Origin: Neobacillus bataviensis
GTDB taxonomy: Bacteria; Bacillota; Bacilli; Bacillales_B; DSM-18226
Direction of reading: 5' to 3'
NCBI RefSeq assembly: GCF_019969725.1
Contig: NZ_JAHXYW010000008.1
Location: 186,001 to 250,000, forward strand
DNA length: 64,000 nucleotides
Below, piece after piece: positions 24,389 to 33,460 of the stretch (positions within the stretch are counted from its first letter, which is position 1; the number at the start of each line of letters is the position of its first letter). Made by a program: the position numbers and the translations under genes. The notes beneath the pieces are model-generated. The model had not been told where the DNA came from. It searched no databases and saw only the letters and a program-made list of their open reading frames with translations.

Positions 24389-24740
24389 ATTTGTTCACTT
24401 TTAAAATTTCTAAAAGAAAATATTCAATTGTTCGGTGGGTATTTAAAAACCTTGTCTTGCTGGTTTCTGGAAAAAAACATTGAATTGAGAGTTGTGAAAT
24501 ATGCTCTCTCGTCGTATCAATTTGCTTAAGATGAATATGCTTAACCGACTCATTTTTCAGCCATGCGTTCATGGCATCTTTCCACCGGTCGTTAACTTCT
24601 CTTACCTCATTTGAAAATGGTTTAACAGTTTCATGAAAATCATAGCTAATGCCATTTTCTCTTCCTTCCTGATAGTATTTTAGAAATAGGCGGTTATAGT
24701 GTAAAAGTTTTTCTGTTAAGTCGATAATTTCTGTCTTCAT
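24387..24740 (-). CDS. yppE: YppE family protein (DUF1798)
   Basis: This 117-residue all-helical protein fits YppE: MKTEIIDLTEKLLHYNRLFLK, YDFHETVKPFSNEV, DRWKDAMNAWL and a C-terminal RTIEYFLLEILK. The B. subtilis structure is a four-helix bundle; function is unknown. AAGGGG lies about ten bases before the ATG. It sits in the conserved yppC-recU neighbourhood. There are no membrane segments and no catalytic residues that can be named. Confidence 0.85.
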   Translation of the reverse strand: MKTEIIDLTEKLLHYNRLFLKYYQEGRENGISYDFHETVKPFSNEVREVNDRWKDAMNAWLKNESVKHIHLKQIDTTREHISQLSIQCFFPETSKTRFLNTHRTIEYFLLEILKVNK

Positions 24741-24769
24741 TTTGCCAATACCCCTTCATAATCTACAAA

Positions 24770-24798
24770 TAAAAAAGCAGCATTGATTTTCGCTGCTA
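24770..24798 (-). terminator. Terminator after the 91-aa protein gene
   Basis: AGCAGC and GCTGCT (24776-24797) pair across a short loop, with TTTTTTATT following on the minus strand. Confidence 0.75.
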
Positions 24799-24829
24799 CT
24801 TTATCACATTATTTTCATTTTAACGGTAA

Positions 24830-25105
24830 TTAAAAACCTAATTCAAGTTCTAACCGTTTTGCAGCAGGGTTTTTGTTTGACTCAATACTGTTTTCGAAAA
24901 ATGCTAAGTTAACTTGATCGATTTTATTCTCTATGAATGAGAGTTTCAATGCAGAATCATTTATTTTACTTTGCTCTTCCTGGTTTAAACTAATGCGAAG
25001 GTCGGAGAAAGATGCCTCAAGAACAGAATCCAATTCTTCCAATTGATCGTATATTTCAGTCAGCATCGATACCAGCTTTTCTTTTTCAGACATTGGCTTA
25101 TTCAT
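24830..25105 (-). CDS. Conserved-looking helical protein, unrecognised (91 aa)
   Basis: This 91-residue acidic protein is predicted to be almost entirely helical, with heptad-like leucines (LVSMLTEIYDQLEELDSVLE) followed by KINDSALKLSFIENKIDQV, suggesting a short coiled coil. GGAGGG lies eight bases before the ATG and a terminator follows, so expression as its own unit is likely. It occupies the place between yppE and yppC where B. subtilis has yppD, but I cannot confirm homology and leave the symbol empty. No function is proposed. Confidence 0.75.
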   Translation of the reverse strand: MNKPMSEKEKLVSMLTEIYDQLEELDSVLEASFSDLRISLNQEEQSKINDSALKLSFIENKIDQVNLAFFENSIESNKNPAAKRLELELGF

Positions 25106-25299
25106 ATTAAAAACCCTCCTCGCTTAATCTATATGGTATAATTCTCTTTCTTTGTTTGGCTTCCTTCCCCCTTGACAAAACTAGAAGCTATTCGTCAAAG
25201 AAAGTGTCAAAATAGCAATTTACTTATATTATTTCGACACATTCCTAAGTTCGAATGAAAAATAAAAAACGGCACAAGCTAAAGCATGGAGGTGTTAAG

Positions 25300-25407
25300 A
25301 TGCCAAAAAAGACTAAACCAACCAACAAGCAGAAGCAAGCAGCATCGGGAAAAAATGTTGGCTATGGTGATAAAAAGCTAGAGGGTCCAGATCGTCCTTC
25401 TACATAA
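25300..25407 (+). CDS. sspM: Small acid-soluble spore protein M (SspM-like)
   Basis: This 35-residue basic protein (MPKKTKPTNKQKQ...) ends in DKKLEGPDRPST, which matches the conserved C-terminus of B. subtilis SspM (DKKLGGPNRPST). SspM is a minor small acid-soluble protein made in the forespore. GGAGGTG lies about six bases before the ATG. It is on the plus strand, opposite to its neighbours, in the ypp cluster, and ends in a terminator shared with yppC. It is too short for ordinary ORF thresholds. Confidence 0.87.
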   Translation: MPKKTKPTNKQKQAASGKNVGYGDKKLEGPDRPST

Positions 25408-25419
25408 GATTTTCAAAGA

Positions 25420-25450
25420 AAAAGCAAGGAATCACACCTTGCTTTTTTTA
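25420..25450. terminator. Bidirectional terminator between sspM and yppC
   Basis: AAGCAAGG (25422-25429) pairs with CCTTGCTT (25437-25444), followed by TTTTTATT on the plus strand. Confidence 0.88.
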
Positions 25451-26425
25451 TTCGAATTTTTTTAAGTTGAGGACTTTTTGGAGGGATAGCAAAAATTGAA
25501 GTTGATTTGATTTAACGAAATACCAATCAGTTAGATGTATGGGGTGGCGATGGCGAGCCGGAAAATACATCCATGCCGGAGAAATCCTTCGATGCTGACT
25601 CCAATCAGTGCAGGTATGCTGATCATGCTCAATTACGGGAAAAACTGCCCTTAATAAAGGGGTATTTCGTTGCGTTTTAACTTTAAAATACTGTTCATAA
25701 TCATATCTTGAACCTGTATGCGGCGTTTTTGCAGCGAATTCATAGAAATAAGGAAATAAACGAGGATGAAACAGAATGCTGGCAAGTCTTTTTCCTAAAT
25801 CAATCCGCTTAGAAAGGGAAGTAAATCCGTACACACTAGCCCCATAAACCTCACCCCCGCATGTCGGGAACAATACACAACTAAAATGAAGCCAGTCCTG
25901 AAAGGAAAAGATAAGCGAACGAAAAACTTTCTTCTTATACACTGGGTGCTCAATGACAGGTTTTTGGATCACATTTTGCTCGTTAATAATCAAAGCCGTG
26001 GTCAGCCTCTTTCTATCTCTTTCTTTCCAATAACGATTCCATTCCTTTTGAATAAATGTGGATACATTAAAATTAGGAAGTAAATGAAACATTGGCTTGT
26101 TGATTTTCGTCGAATATTGATAGAGCAATAACTGGGGGAATACGTCATGGAAAATAAGCCAATTGGCCATTTCATACGTTAAAAAAAGCTGTTTCCTAAC
26201 CTGCGGAGTGAGTAAATGAGGGAGGACTGATCCCTCCAGGTCACACATATTCCATCCTCCATTCCGAGAAACCATACTGGCAAGGAAGGACCACATAATA
26301 TCCGTATTTTTATTAAAATAAGAAAAGTAGGCATTAGTTCTAGATATATTATCGATATTTCGCTTGTTTGTTTCTCTTCGAATTTGACGAATGATGGTTT
26401 CTTCCTGTATTGTAAGATGATTCAT
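25448..26425 (-). CDS. yppC: YppC (DUF2515) protein
   Basis: This 325-residue protein of the DUF2515 family, known mainly from Bacillaceae, contains NISRTNAYFSYFNKNTDIMWSFLASMVSRNGGWNMCDLEG near the N-terminus, TYEMANWLIFHDVFPQLLLY and later HTGSRYDYEQYF. It is rich in aromatic residues with no signal peptide. Function is unknown. Two in-frame ATGs lie six bases apart; AAGGGAAG is well spaced (six bases) for the second, at 26425, so that start is used. It is divergent from recU-ponA, and B. subtilis keeps the same neighbours. Confidence 0.87.
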   Translation of the reverse strand: MNHLTIQEETIIRQIRRETNKRNIDNISRTNAYFSYFNKNTDIMWSFLASMVSRNGGWNMCDLEGSVLPHLLTPQVRKQLFLTYEMANWLIFHDVFPQLLLYQYSTKINKPMFHLLPNFNVSTFIQKEWNRYWKERDRKRLTTALIINEQNVIQKPVIEHPVYKKKVFRSLIFSFQDWLHFSCVLFPTCGGEVYGASVYGFTSLSKRIDLGKRLASILFHPRLFPYFYEFAAKTPHTGSRYDYEQYFKVKTQRNTPLLRAVFPVIEHDQHTCTDWSQHRRISPAWMYFPARHRHPIHLTDWYFVKSNQLQFLLSLQKVLNLKKFE

Positions 26426-26606
26426 ACTCATCTTCCCTTAACGAGTTTTAATAGATTATAAGCCTTGATCGAACCGTAAATGGGTTCATGCTCTTGTTTG
26501 ACAATCAAGGTACAATTGTTATTAGCTTGTGCATGTTAATTCATTTTATTCACCCCATTTTCTCCAAATTTGATATGATATGTTTAGCTTGTGAGGTGTG
26601 TTTAGT

Positions 26607-27209
26607 ATGAATTTTAACTATCCAAATGGGAAGAAGTATATCACTAAGGAGCTGCCAGCGGAAAAGACAGCAGGCAATAAAAAAAACGGCTCCTACAGTA
26701 ATAGAGGAATGACACTGGAGGAAGATCTGAATGAAACAAATGATTATTATCGGGAAAGAAAAATAGCTGTTATTCATAAAAAGCCAACACCAGTGCAAAT
26801 TGTACAGGTGGATTACCCAAAAAGAAGTGCTGCCGTTATAAAAGAGGCTTATTTTAAACTAGCCTCTACTACCGACTATAATGGGGTTTATAAAGGAAAA
26901 TATATTGATTTTGAAGCGAAGGAAACACAAAATTCAACTTCTTTTCCACTAAAAAATTTCCATCAGCATCAAATAACTCATATGGAAGAAGTCATGAACC
27001 AGGGAGGAATTTGTTTCGTCATCCTTCGTTTTACAAAAAATGAGAAAGTTTATTTGCTTGAAGCAAAGCATCTCCTTTCTTTTTGGGAAAGGATGGCTAA
27101 TGGAGGCAGAAAATCGATTACAATGGAAGAAATCGAACAGCTAGGGCATTACATACCGCTTGGATATCATCCAAGAATTGACTATATTAAAATAATTGAT
27201 ACACTTTAA
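26607..27209 (+). CDS. recU: Holliday junction resolvase RecU
   Basis: This 200-residue RecU starts [11 protein letters not shown]. The conserved active region is [53 protein letters not shown], with the acidic residues and lysine of the nuclease site intact. It cleaves Holliday junctions in recombination and chromosome segregation. GAGGTG lies eight bases before the ATG at 26607; the GTG at 26598 is part of that ribosome site. It is followed by ponA after 37 bases, the conserved Bacillus operon. Length matches the family. Confidence 0.95.
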   Translation: MNFNYPNGKKYITKELPAEKTAGNKKNGSYSNRGMTLEEDLNETNDYYRERKIAVIHKKPTPVQIVQVDYPKRSAAVIKEAYFKLASTTDYNGVYKGKYIDFEAKETQNSTSFPLKNFHQHQITHMEEVMNQGGICFVILRFTKNEKVYLLEAKHLLSFWERMANGGRKSITMEEIEQLGHYIPLGYHPRIDYIKIIDTL

Positions 27210-27246
27210 CCTTTTTTGGAAAGGTTTGAAAGGATGGAATTTGTTT

Positions 27247-29844
27247 ATGGCAGACCAATATCAATCACGAGAGGAGCGCCGAAAGAATCTCCAAGCTAAA
27301 GGAAAACCAAAAGGAAAAGCCAAGAAAAAACCAGGCGGACTATTTAAGAAAATATTTCTATCTCTCGTTGTCCTTGGTATCGTTGGCATTCTGGCTGGAG
27401 TTGGTACTTTCGCCTATTTAGTGAAGGATGCTCCCAAACTTGATCCTAAATTATTAAAAGATCCAATCCCCTCTAAGGTTTTAGATAAAGATGGAAAACT
27501 AATATCTGAAGTAGGGGCGGTAAATCGTGAATATGTAAACTATAAGGACATTCCTAAGCAAGTCGAGAATGCCATTTTAGCCACAGAAGATTATCGTTTT
27601 TACAAGCACCATGGTATCGATCCAATTCGCCTAGGTGGTGCCGTATTGGCTAATATACGACATGGCTTTGGCTCTGAAGGGGCTAGTACAATTACACAGC
27701 AGGTTGTAAAAAATTCATTTTTGACCCCTGAAAAAACATTAAAACGTAAAGTTGAAGAAGCCTGGCTCTCCTACCAGTTAGAGCAGCAATACACGAAACA
27801 CCAAATTTTCGAAATGTATGTTAATAAAGTGTATGTTTCCGAAAACAGCCACGGTATTGCCACGGCAGCAAAAATCTATTATGGAAAAGAATTAAAAGAT
27901 TTAACTCTGGGAGAAGCTGCGCAAATTGCTGGAATGCCGCAAAGTCCTAATAATTATAATCCGTTTGAACATCCGGATTCAGCCGAGAAAAGACGTAACA
28001 TCGTTTTATCTTTAATGAATCAGCATGGATATATTACAAAGCAACAAATGGAAGATGCGAAAAAGGTGTCTGTTGCTTCTACTGTTTTGAAAGAAGAACA
28101 ACGGAAAATTGATGAAAAGCCGTTTGAATCTTTTGTCGATGCAGTTATTGATGAAGTAAAAGAAACAACGGATCTTGATATCAATACAGACGGTTTAACC
28201 ATTTATACAACCTTAGATCCGAATGCCCAAACCTATGTTGATAAAATTTTAAACTCAAAAGATATCATCCCATACCCTGATGAAGATATTCAAGCTGGGA
28301 TCGCTCTCCTTGATACGAAAACAGGTGAAATTCGGGCAATTGGCGGTGGCCGAAATCCAAAGGTAAAACGCGGATTTAACTATGCAATCGATACAAAGCG
28401 CCAGCCAGGCTCGACCATTAAGCCAGTTCTCGATTATGGTCCTGCTATTGAATACTTAAATTGGGGCACCTATGAAATGATTGAGGATAAACCGATTACC
28501 TATTCAACCGGGAAAAAATTCGGAAATTGGGACCAAAAATACAAAGGTCCCATGACGATTAGAACCGCCTTGCAGTTATCACGCAATACTCCTGCCGTTC
28601 AAGCACTTCAGCAGGTTGGCTTAGATAAAGCAAGAGATTTTGCGTTAAATTTAGGAATTCCATTGAAAGAAATATATGAGTCCTATGCAATCGGCGGCTT
28701 TGGCGGGAAAACGATTGGGGTTTCGCCGCTAGAAATGGCGGGTGCCTATAGCGCCTTTGGTAATAAAGGCATTTACACAAAACCGCATGCGATTACTAAA
28801 ATCAAGCTCCGTGACGGGACAATGATTAATACAGCTCCAGAACCAAAAGTGGTAATGAAGGACTCAACAGCTTTCATGGTTACGGATATGTTAAAAAGTG
28901 TATTGGTATCACCTGGAACTGGGGTAAGAGCGAAAGTACCAGGACTTCCAATTGCCGGTAAGACAGGGACGACAAACTATACAACTGATGAAATGAATAA
29001 ATATAATATTAACAGCAGTTCAGTACCGGATGCCTGGTTTACAGGATATACAACTAACTATACGGCTTCTATATGGACCGGGTACAAAGATCGAACCACG
29101 CCAATTACAGCTGTTGGAAATAATCAAAGATTAGCGCAATTAATCTTTAAAAATTTAATGGCCTATGTATCAAAGGATATTGATACTCCTGATTTTGAGA
29201 TGCCAAATAGTGTTCAAAAAGTTAGGATTGAAAAAGGCTCAATGCCTCCAGTCTTAGCTAGTGAATTCACCCCTGATAGTGAAATTACGACCGAATACGC
29301 TCTTAAAGGGCATGCGCCTAAAAAAGTATCTCAGAAATATAATAAACTTGAAGCTCCAACGAATCCTGTTGCCAAATTAGATGAAACTGGTCAAAATATT
29401 GTATTGACATGGGACTATAAAAATGCGACCGAAAATGTTACTTTCGATGTATCCGTTGATAACGGAACCGAAGTGAACCATATCCCTGTTAAAACGAACA
29501 CTTTGAGTATTCCTGCTACACCTGGCACGAAATATACGTTTGCTATTGTTGCCATTAGCGGAAATAAAAAGAGTGATCCAGTAACAGCCTCCATTGAAAT
29601 TCAAAAGCCAGCCAATGAAAATGACACAGGCAATGGTAATGGGACTGAAGGCGGGAATGGCAACGGAAATGGAAATGGTAATGGTAATGGGAATGGTAAT
29701 GGGAATGACAACGGAAATGGCGAAGGCCAAGGTGATACAGGTGATACAGGTGATACAGGTGATACAGGTGGAACAATTCCGCCAATAACCATTCCGGGTA
29801 CTCCTTCGAGCGGTCAAAGTACAGAACCACGAAGTGGAACATAA
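27247..29844 (+). CDS. ponA: Class A penicillin-binding protein 1 (bifunctional transglycosylase/transpeptidase)
   Basis: This 865-residue enzyme has a short basic cytoplasmic tail, one transmembrane helix (about residues 32-60) and a GT51 transglycosylase domain with ATEDYRFYKHHGIDP and GASTITQQVVKN. A penicillin-binding transpeptidase domain follows, with SxxK in PGSTIKPVLDY, SxN in SRNTPAVQ and KTG in AGKTGTTN. A fibronectin type III-like domain follows (about residues 700-795), then a disordered Asn-Gly and Asp-Thr-Gly repeat tail. It polymerises and cross-links peptidoglycan and is the usual partner of GpsB. The start at 27247 follows AAAGGATGG. Length is slightly below the B. subtilis enzyme. 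Confidence 0.95.
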   Translation: MADQYQSREERRKNLQAKGKPKGKAKKKPGGLFKKIFLSLVVLGIVGILAGVGTFAYLVKDAPKLDPKLLKDPIPSKVLDKDGKLISEVGAVNREYVNYKDIPKQVENAILATEDYRFYKHHGIDPIRLGGAVLANIRHGFGSEGASTITQQVVKNSFLTPEKTLKRKVEEAWLSYQLEQQYTKHQIFEMYVNKVYVSENSHGIATAAKIYYGKELKDLTLGEAAQIAGMPQSPNNYNPFEHPDSAEKRRNIVLSLMNQHGYITKQQMEDAKKVSVASTVLKEEQRKIDEKPFESFVDAVIDEVKETTDLDINTDGLTIYTTLDPNAQTYVDKILNSKDIIPYPDEDIQAGIALLDTKTGEIRAIGGGRNPKVKRGFNYAIDTKRQPGSTIKPVLDYGPAIEYLNWGTYEMIEDKPITYSTGKKFGNWDQKYKGPMTIRTALQLSRNTPAVQALQQVGLDKARDFALNLGIPLKEIYESYAIGGFGGKTIGVSPLEMAGAYSAFGNKGIYTKPHAITKIKLRDGTMINTAPEPKVVMKDSTAFMVTDMLKSVLVSPGTGVRAKVPGLPIAGKTGTTNYTTDEMNKYNINSSSVPDAWFTGYTTNYTASIWTGYKDRTTPITAVGNNQRLAQLIFKNLMAYVSKDIDTPDFEMPNSVQKVRIEKGSMPPVLASEFTPDSEITTEYALKGHAPKKVSQKYNKLEAPTNPVAKLDETGQNIVLTWDYKNATENVTFDVSVDNGTEVNHIPVKTNTLSIPATPGTKYTFAIVAISGNKKSDPVTASIEIQKPANENDTGNGNGTEGGNGNGNGNGNGNGNGNGNDNGNGEGQGDTGDTGDTGDTGGTIPPITIPGTPSSGQSTEPRSGT
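29632..29766 (+). repeat. 6-bp and 9-bp tandem repeats in the ponA 3' end
   Basis: Degenerate GGNAAT hexamers (about 29654-29715) encode an Asn-Gly tract, and four exact GGTGATACA nonamers (29731-29766) encode Gly-Asp-Thr. Both arrays keep frame when units are gained or lost, so tail length may vary between strains. Confidence 0.9.
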
Positions 29845-29861
29845 AAATTTATATGATCAAA

Positions 29862-29902
29862 AATAAAATCGTCTAGGCCTTTGGCTTAGACGATTTATTT
29901 TT
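29862..29902. terminator. Bidirectional terminator between ponA and ypoC
   Basis: AAATCGTCTA (29866-29875) pairs perfectly with TAGACGATTT (29887-29896). The stem includes the ypoC stop. Confidence 0.9.
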
Positions 29903-30241
29903 GATTGTTTTCTTCACAAAATGTTTTTCCTGTTCATCCATCAGCTCTGAGAGCTGCCGGTAAGAATGATATAAATTGGGCCTTGCTTTAATAAATGCCA
30001 ATCGTTCTTCAAGATTAACCGGTTTTGTCTCTAATTGGTCAAATAACAGAGTCCCTTGAAAAAAGGACCTATCATTGGACTTCAATATAAATTGAATGAA
30101 TAGCTCGATCCCTTTCTCCATCCATTCCTTGATATTTTTAAGGCTGCGGCTGCGAAAAGATTCATCCAGTCTTTCTTTTACTAGCTTCCATTCCTTTAGG
30201 ATGTTTATCACTTCTTGATCTTTATCCATGGGAAACGGCAC
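29873..30241 (-). CDS. ypoC: YpoC-like protein
   Basis: This 122-residue (or 118-residue) protein sits in the conserved ypoC position after nth. It contains INILKEWKLVKERLDESFRSRSLKNIKEWMEKGIELFIQFIL, FFQGTLLFDQLETKPVNLEERLAFIKARPNLYHSYRQLSELM and a lysine-rich end. It is predicted helical, cytoplasmic and of unknown function. It overlaps the nth 3' end. Two starts are possible: GTG at 30241 very close to AAGGG, or ATG at 30229 with that sequence rather far. The choice is uncertain. Confidence 0.78.
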   Translation of the reverse strand: MPFPMDKDQEVINILKEWKLVKERLDESFRSRSLKNIKEWMEKGIELFIQFILKSNDRSFFQGTLLFDQLETKPVNLEERLAFIKARPNLYHSYRQLSELMDEQEKHFVKKTIKNKSSKPKA

Positions 30242-30884
30242 TGCCCTTCATTCTTTTTTTACCTTCACGGCAAATTTCTAATAACGGGCATGATGGGCAC
30301 TGAGGATTTTGAGCTTTACAATGATACCTTCCAAAAAAGATTAAGCGATGGTGGGTAACCGACCATTCATCTTTTGGAATTCGTTTCATTAAAGTCTTTT
30401 CCACTTCCAATACGGAATCCTTCCACCGGCATATTCCTAGACGCTTACTAACTCTTTCAACATGCGTATCAACGGCGATGGCAGGGACATCAAAGGCAAC
30501 AGAAACCACGACATTGGCTGTTTTTCTTCCCACACCCGGCAGTTTAGTTAACTCGTCCCTATCTTTTGGAAGTTCTCCGTTATATTCATCTAAGATCATT
30601 CTGCAGAGACTTTGAATATTTTTCGCTTTATTCCTGTAAAGTCCAATCGAACGTATGTCATTTTGTAATTCCTCAAGCGGAACTCTTAAATAATCTTCCG
30701 GTGTTTTATACTTTTTAAATAATTCCTTTGTGACCTTATTTACGAGCGCATCTGTACATTGTGCCGATAATGAGACAGCAATAATAAGTTCAAAAGGATT
30801 TGAATGGGTTAATTCACAATGGGCGTCTGGGAACATCTCTCCCATTTGATCTAAACAATATCGGATTTGAGTATTATTCAGCAT
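30222..30884 (-). CDS. nth: Endonuclease III (DNA glycosylase/AP lyase)
   Basis: This 220-residue enzyme has the helix-hairpin-helix LPGVGRKTANVV with the catalytic lysine, the catalytic aspartate in IAVDTHVERVSKRL, and the [4Fe-4S] ligand pattern C-x6-C-x2-C-x5-C in CKAQNPQCPSCPLLEIC. It removes oxidised pyrimidines in base excision repair. AGGTG lies seven bases before the ATG. It lies between dnaD and ypoC, as in B. subtilis, and overlaps ypoC by about 20 bases. All catalytic residues are intact. Confidence 0.96.
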   Translation of the reverse strand: MLNNTQIRYCLDQMGEMFPDAHCELTHSNPFELIIAVSLSAQCTDALVNKVTKELFKKYKTPEDYLRVPLEELQNDIRSIGLYRNKAKNIQSLCRMILDEYNGELPKDRDELTKLPGVGRKTANVVVSVAFDVPAIAVDTHVERVSKRLGICRWKDSVLEVEKTLMKRIPKDEWSVTHHRLIFFGRYHCKAQNPQCPSCPLLEICREGKKRMKGSAVSHG

Positions 30885-30913
30885 AACATTTCACCTGCTT
30901 GTACGTAAAACTA

Positions 30914-31612
30914 TTATTGTTCTAACCAGTTGTAAAAGGGAATCGATGAATGCTGGGATTCATCTTTAACATTTGGTTTCAGAGATTGTTTTTGACGAAA
31001 CTTTCGTCCCTGGTTTTTAGCTTGTTCTATTGTTTTTATACCGTTTTTCTTCCACTCAAACAGGATCCTATCAATATAGCGAAAATTTAATTTGCCTGAC
31101 ATTACAGCTTCTTTTAATCCCGCTTTAATAATAACTGGGTCATGGTGATCATCATCCATCCACATCCCAAGGGTTTCGCATTCAAATGGTGATAAAGGCC
31201 GGCCAAACTCCTTTTCAAAACATGTATATAAATCAGTTTCCTCAGCCTTCTTTTCCATTTGGTTCATATTTTGATTTTGAATCATAAATTGATCCACGAG
31301 TCTCTCCCACAAAGGCTTTAAGGAATACTTTTCAAATCGGATACCTTCATGCGAATATTCATCCATGATTTCAATGAAACCTCTTTGGATTAGCCTTCTG
31401 AGCATTTCATTGCATTCTGAAATAGAAATAGTCATTCTTGCAGACAGTTCTTCTGGGGTTGGAAATTCATTCCCTTTTTCTAAAAAAGTAAGTATATTTA
31501 GTAAAAGAACGAGCTCTGTTTCGTTTAAGTTAAGATTGCGGTATTCAGAAAATAATAGTGTTGGTATCGAAATATTACCTTCTTGGAGCCACGCTAATAA
31601 AGTTGTTTTCAT
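30914..31612 (-). CDS. dnaD: DNA replication initiation protein DnaD
   Basis: This 232-residue protein, the same length as B. subtilis DnaD, begins MKTTLLAWLQEGNISIP. An N-terminal winged helix (LVLLLNILTFLEKGNEFPTPEEL) precedes the C-terminal DnaD domain (YTCFEKEFGRPLSPFECETLGMW ... FRYIDRILFEWKKNGI). DnaD helps load the replicative helicase at oriC and restart sites with DnaB and DnaI. GGAGGTG lies eight bases before the ATG at 31612; the longer frame is not used. The asnS gene that separates aspB and dnaD in B. subtilis is absent. Confidence 0.95.
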   Translation of the reverse strand: MKTTLLAWLQEGNISIPTLLFSEYRNLNLNETELVLLLNILTFLEKGNEFPTPEELSARMTISISECNEMLRRLIQRGFIEIMDEYSHEGIRFEKYSLKPLWERLVDQFMIQNQNMNQMEKKAEETDLYTCFEKEFGRPLSPFECETLGMWMDDDHHDPVIIKAGLKEAVMSGKLNFRYIDRILFEWKKNGIKTIEQAKNQGRKFRQKQSLKPNVKDESQHSSIPFYNWLEQ

Positions 31613-31689
31613 CTTTTGGACACCTCCTGATAAGTATACCATGAACATTTTATCCGAGTAAGAGTATTAGGTATCCAGCATTGGAAAGG

Positions 31690-31723
31690 AAATCAAAAAG
31701 CCTGCAGAAAGCAGACTTTTTGT
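31690..31723 (-). terminator. Terminator of aspB
   Basis: AAAAAGCCTGC and GCAGACTTTTT (31696-31721) form a hairpin with one mismatch and a T run on the minus strand, between aspB and dnaD. It separates the two units. Confidence 0.8.
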
Positions 31724-31746
31724 AAATATCAATAGTTCTAACTATT

Positions 31747-32946
31747 TTAGTTTTTAACGTTCGCTTTTTCTAGTACAAACTGGTGAATCCTTGCTACGGC
31801 TTTTTCTAATTGTTCGAGAGAAGTTGCGTAGGAAAGGCGAATATTATCTGGTGTTCCAAACCCTGAACCAGGAATGACAGCCACTTTTGCCTCTACAAGT
31901 AATGCTTCTACAAAGTCATCTACTTGGTCAAAACCAGTCATTTCAGCAGCAGCTTTCACATTTGGATATAAGTAAAAAGCACCTTGTGGTTTTACACAAG
32001 TAAAGCCAGGAATTGCAACTAACTTATCATAAATGATTTCTAATCTTTTTTCAAATGCCTGACGCATTTCTTCTACTGGTTCTTGCGGACCGTTGTAAGC
32101 TGCAATAGAAGCATATTGTGCAGTTGTAGTGGGATTCGATGTACTATGGCTGGCAAGATTTGTCATTGCTTCAATGATTTCTTTATTTCCGGCAGCATAA
32201 CCAATTCTCCATCCAGTCATGGAATGTGATTTGGAAACACCGTTAATGACAATTGTTTGTTCCTTAAGCTCAGGTGATAGCTCGGCAATCGATATATGCT
32301 TAACGCCGCCATATACAAGCTTTTCATAAATCTCATCTGAAACGATGAGAATATTTTCTTTCAAACAAATTTTACCTAATTCTAAAAGTTCTTCAGCTGT
32401 ATAAAGAACACCAGTTGGATTGCTTGGTGAATTGATAATCACCGCTTTAGTTTTTTTCGTAATAGCCTTTATAAGTTGTTCCGGTGTAATCTTAAATTGA
32501 TTTTCTTCAGAACCCTCAATATAAACGGGGACACCGCCTGCTAATTTAACTTGTTCGGGATAGCTTACCCAATAAGGAGTAGGAATGATAACCTCATCGC
32601 CATCATTAAGAATCACCTGAAATAATGTATAAAGAGCATGCTTGGCTCCATTGCCTACAATTATTTCATTTGGTTTATATGTTAATCCCTGGTCTTGTTC
32701 AAATTTCTTGATAATCGCTTTTTTTAATGCCGGTAATCCAGCTGAAGGGGTGTACTTTGTATAGCCTTCATTCATCGATTCTACTGCAGCATCTAAAATA
32801 TGTTGAGGTGTATTAAAGTCAGGCTCCCCTGCTCCTAAACCAATTACATCCTCTCCCTTTTCTTTTAATTCCTTCGCTTTAGCGGTGATTGCTAAAGTAG
32901 TAGAAGGTGTAAGTGCCAAAACTCTATTCGCCAGCTCCACTACCAT
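31747..32946 (-). CDS. aspB: Aspartate aminotransferase
   Basis: This 399-residue PLP enzyme of aminotransferase class I begins MVVELANRVLALTPSTTLAI. The PLP lysine is in INGVSKSHSMTGWRIGYAAG. NSPSNPTGVLY and SDEIYEKLVYGG hold the cofactor-contact residues, and FGTPDNIRLSYATS carries the substrate-binding arginine. It makes aspartate from oxaloacetate and glutamate. GGAGG lies seven bases before the ATG at 32946; the ATG seven codons earlier precedes that site. Next upstream are ypmB and ypmA. The sequence is close to B. subtilis AspB. Confidence 0.95.
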   Translation of the reverse strand: MVVELANRVLALTPSTTLAITAKAKELKEKGEDVIGLGAGEPDFNTPQHILDAAVESMNEGYTKYTPSAGLPALKKAIIKKFEQDQGLTYKPNEIIVGNGAKHALYTLFQVILNDGDEVIIPTPYWVSYPEQVKLAGGVPVYIEGSEENQFKITPEQLIKAITKKTKAVIINSPSNPTGVLYTAEELLELGKICLKENILIVSDEIYEKLVYGGVKHISIAELSPELKEQTIVINGVSKSHSMTGWRIGYAAGNKEIIEAMTNLASHSTSNPTTTAQYASIAAYNGPQEPVEEMRQAFEKRLEIIYDKLVAIPGFTCVKPQGAFYLYPNVKAAAEMTGFDQVDDFVEALLVEAKVAVIPGSGFGTPDNIRLSYATSLEQLEKAVARIHQFVLEKANVKN

Positions 32947-32972
32947 GCCTGTTCCTCCATTCTCCATCCATT

Positions 32973-33452
32973 CTATAGATTTTCAATTTTTTTCAGCCAT
33001 TCGCCTGTTTCAAAGTGTACATAATAATAATTTATTAAATTATTTTCAGAACGATAATAAATTTCCCATAATGGGATATTTTTTTCCATACCTAACCGTA
33101 CTGAAATAATTTTTTTAGGTTTTTTTTCTTGTAATAATTTTTTTATAGCCTCATTTTTCGTGAGACCATTTTTTGCTTTTTTCACCATAACTTTTTTACT
33201 TTTTTCGGGAATCCATACAATGATATTTTCACCTTTGTTATTTTTTCCCTCGATTACATTTACTGTCTCTAAACCATTGTAAATATGAAAGTCCTCTACT
33301 TTACTAATTTGAACCCTTTTATTAGCAAGCAGTAACGCTTTTTCTTCAGCCGCTTTTACAGGTTCTTCTGCAGAGAAATATACCTTAATCAAGACACCAA
33401 AAATACCAAGAACAAATAATGCTAGAAAAAATAACCACTTTTTCACTTTCAT
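32973..33452 (-). CDS. ypmB: YpmB, membrane-anchored or secreted DUF5590 protein
   Basis: This protein of about 159 residues has an N-terminal membrane helix (WLFFLALFVLGIFGVLIKVYF) and an extracytoplasmic alpha/beta domain of the YpmB family (ALLLANKRVQISKVEDFHIYNGLETVNVIEG, PLWEIYYRSENNLINYYYVHFETGEWLKKIENL). Function is not known. The start is ambiguous: the ATG at 33452 is only a base or two from GAAGTG, while a GTG two codons later has better spacing. It overlaps no neighbour and lies between ypmA and aspB as in B. subtilis. Confidence 0.86.
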   Translation of the reverse strand: MKVKKWLFFLALFVLGIFGVLIKVYFSAEEPVKAAEEKALLLANKRVQISKVEDFHIYNGLETVNVIEGKNNKGENIIVWIPEKSKKVMVKKAKNGLTKNEAIKKLLQEKKPKKIISVRLGMEKNIPLWEIYYRSENNLINYYYVHFETGEWLKKIENL

Positions 33453-33460
33453 TCACTTCT

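Noticed and set aside
29377..29817. 146-codon minus-strand ORF over the ponA tail
   Set aside because: Mirror translation of the repeat tail (Ile-Thr and Cys-Ile-Thr runs); explained by tandem repeats.
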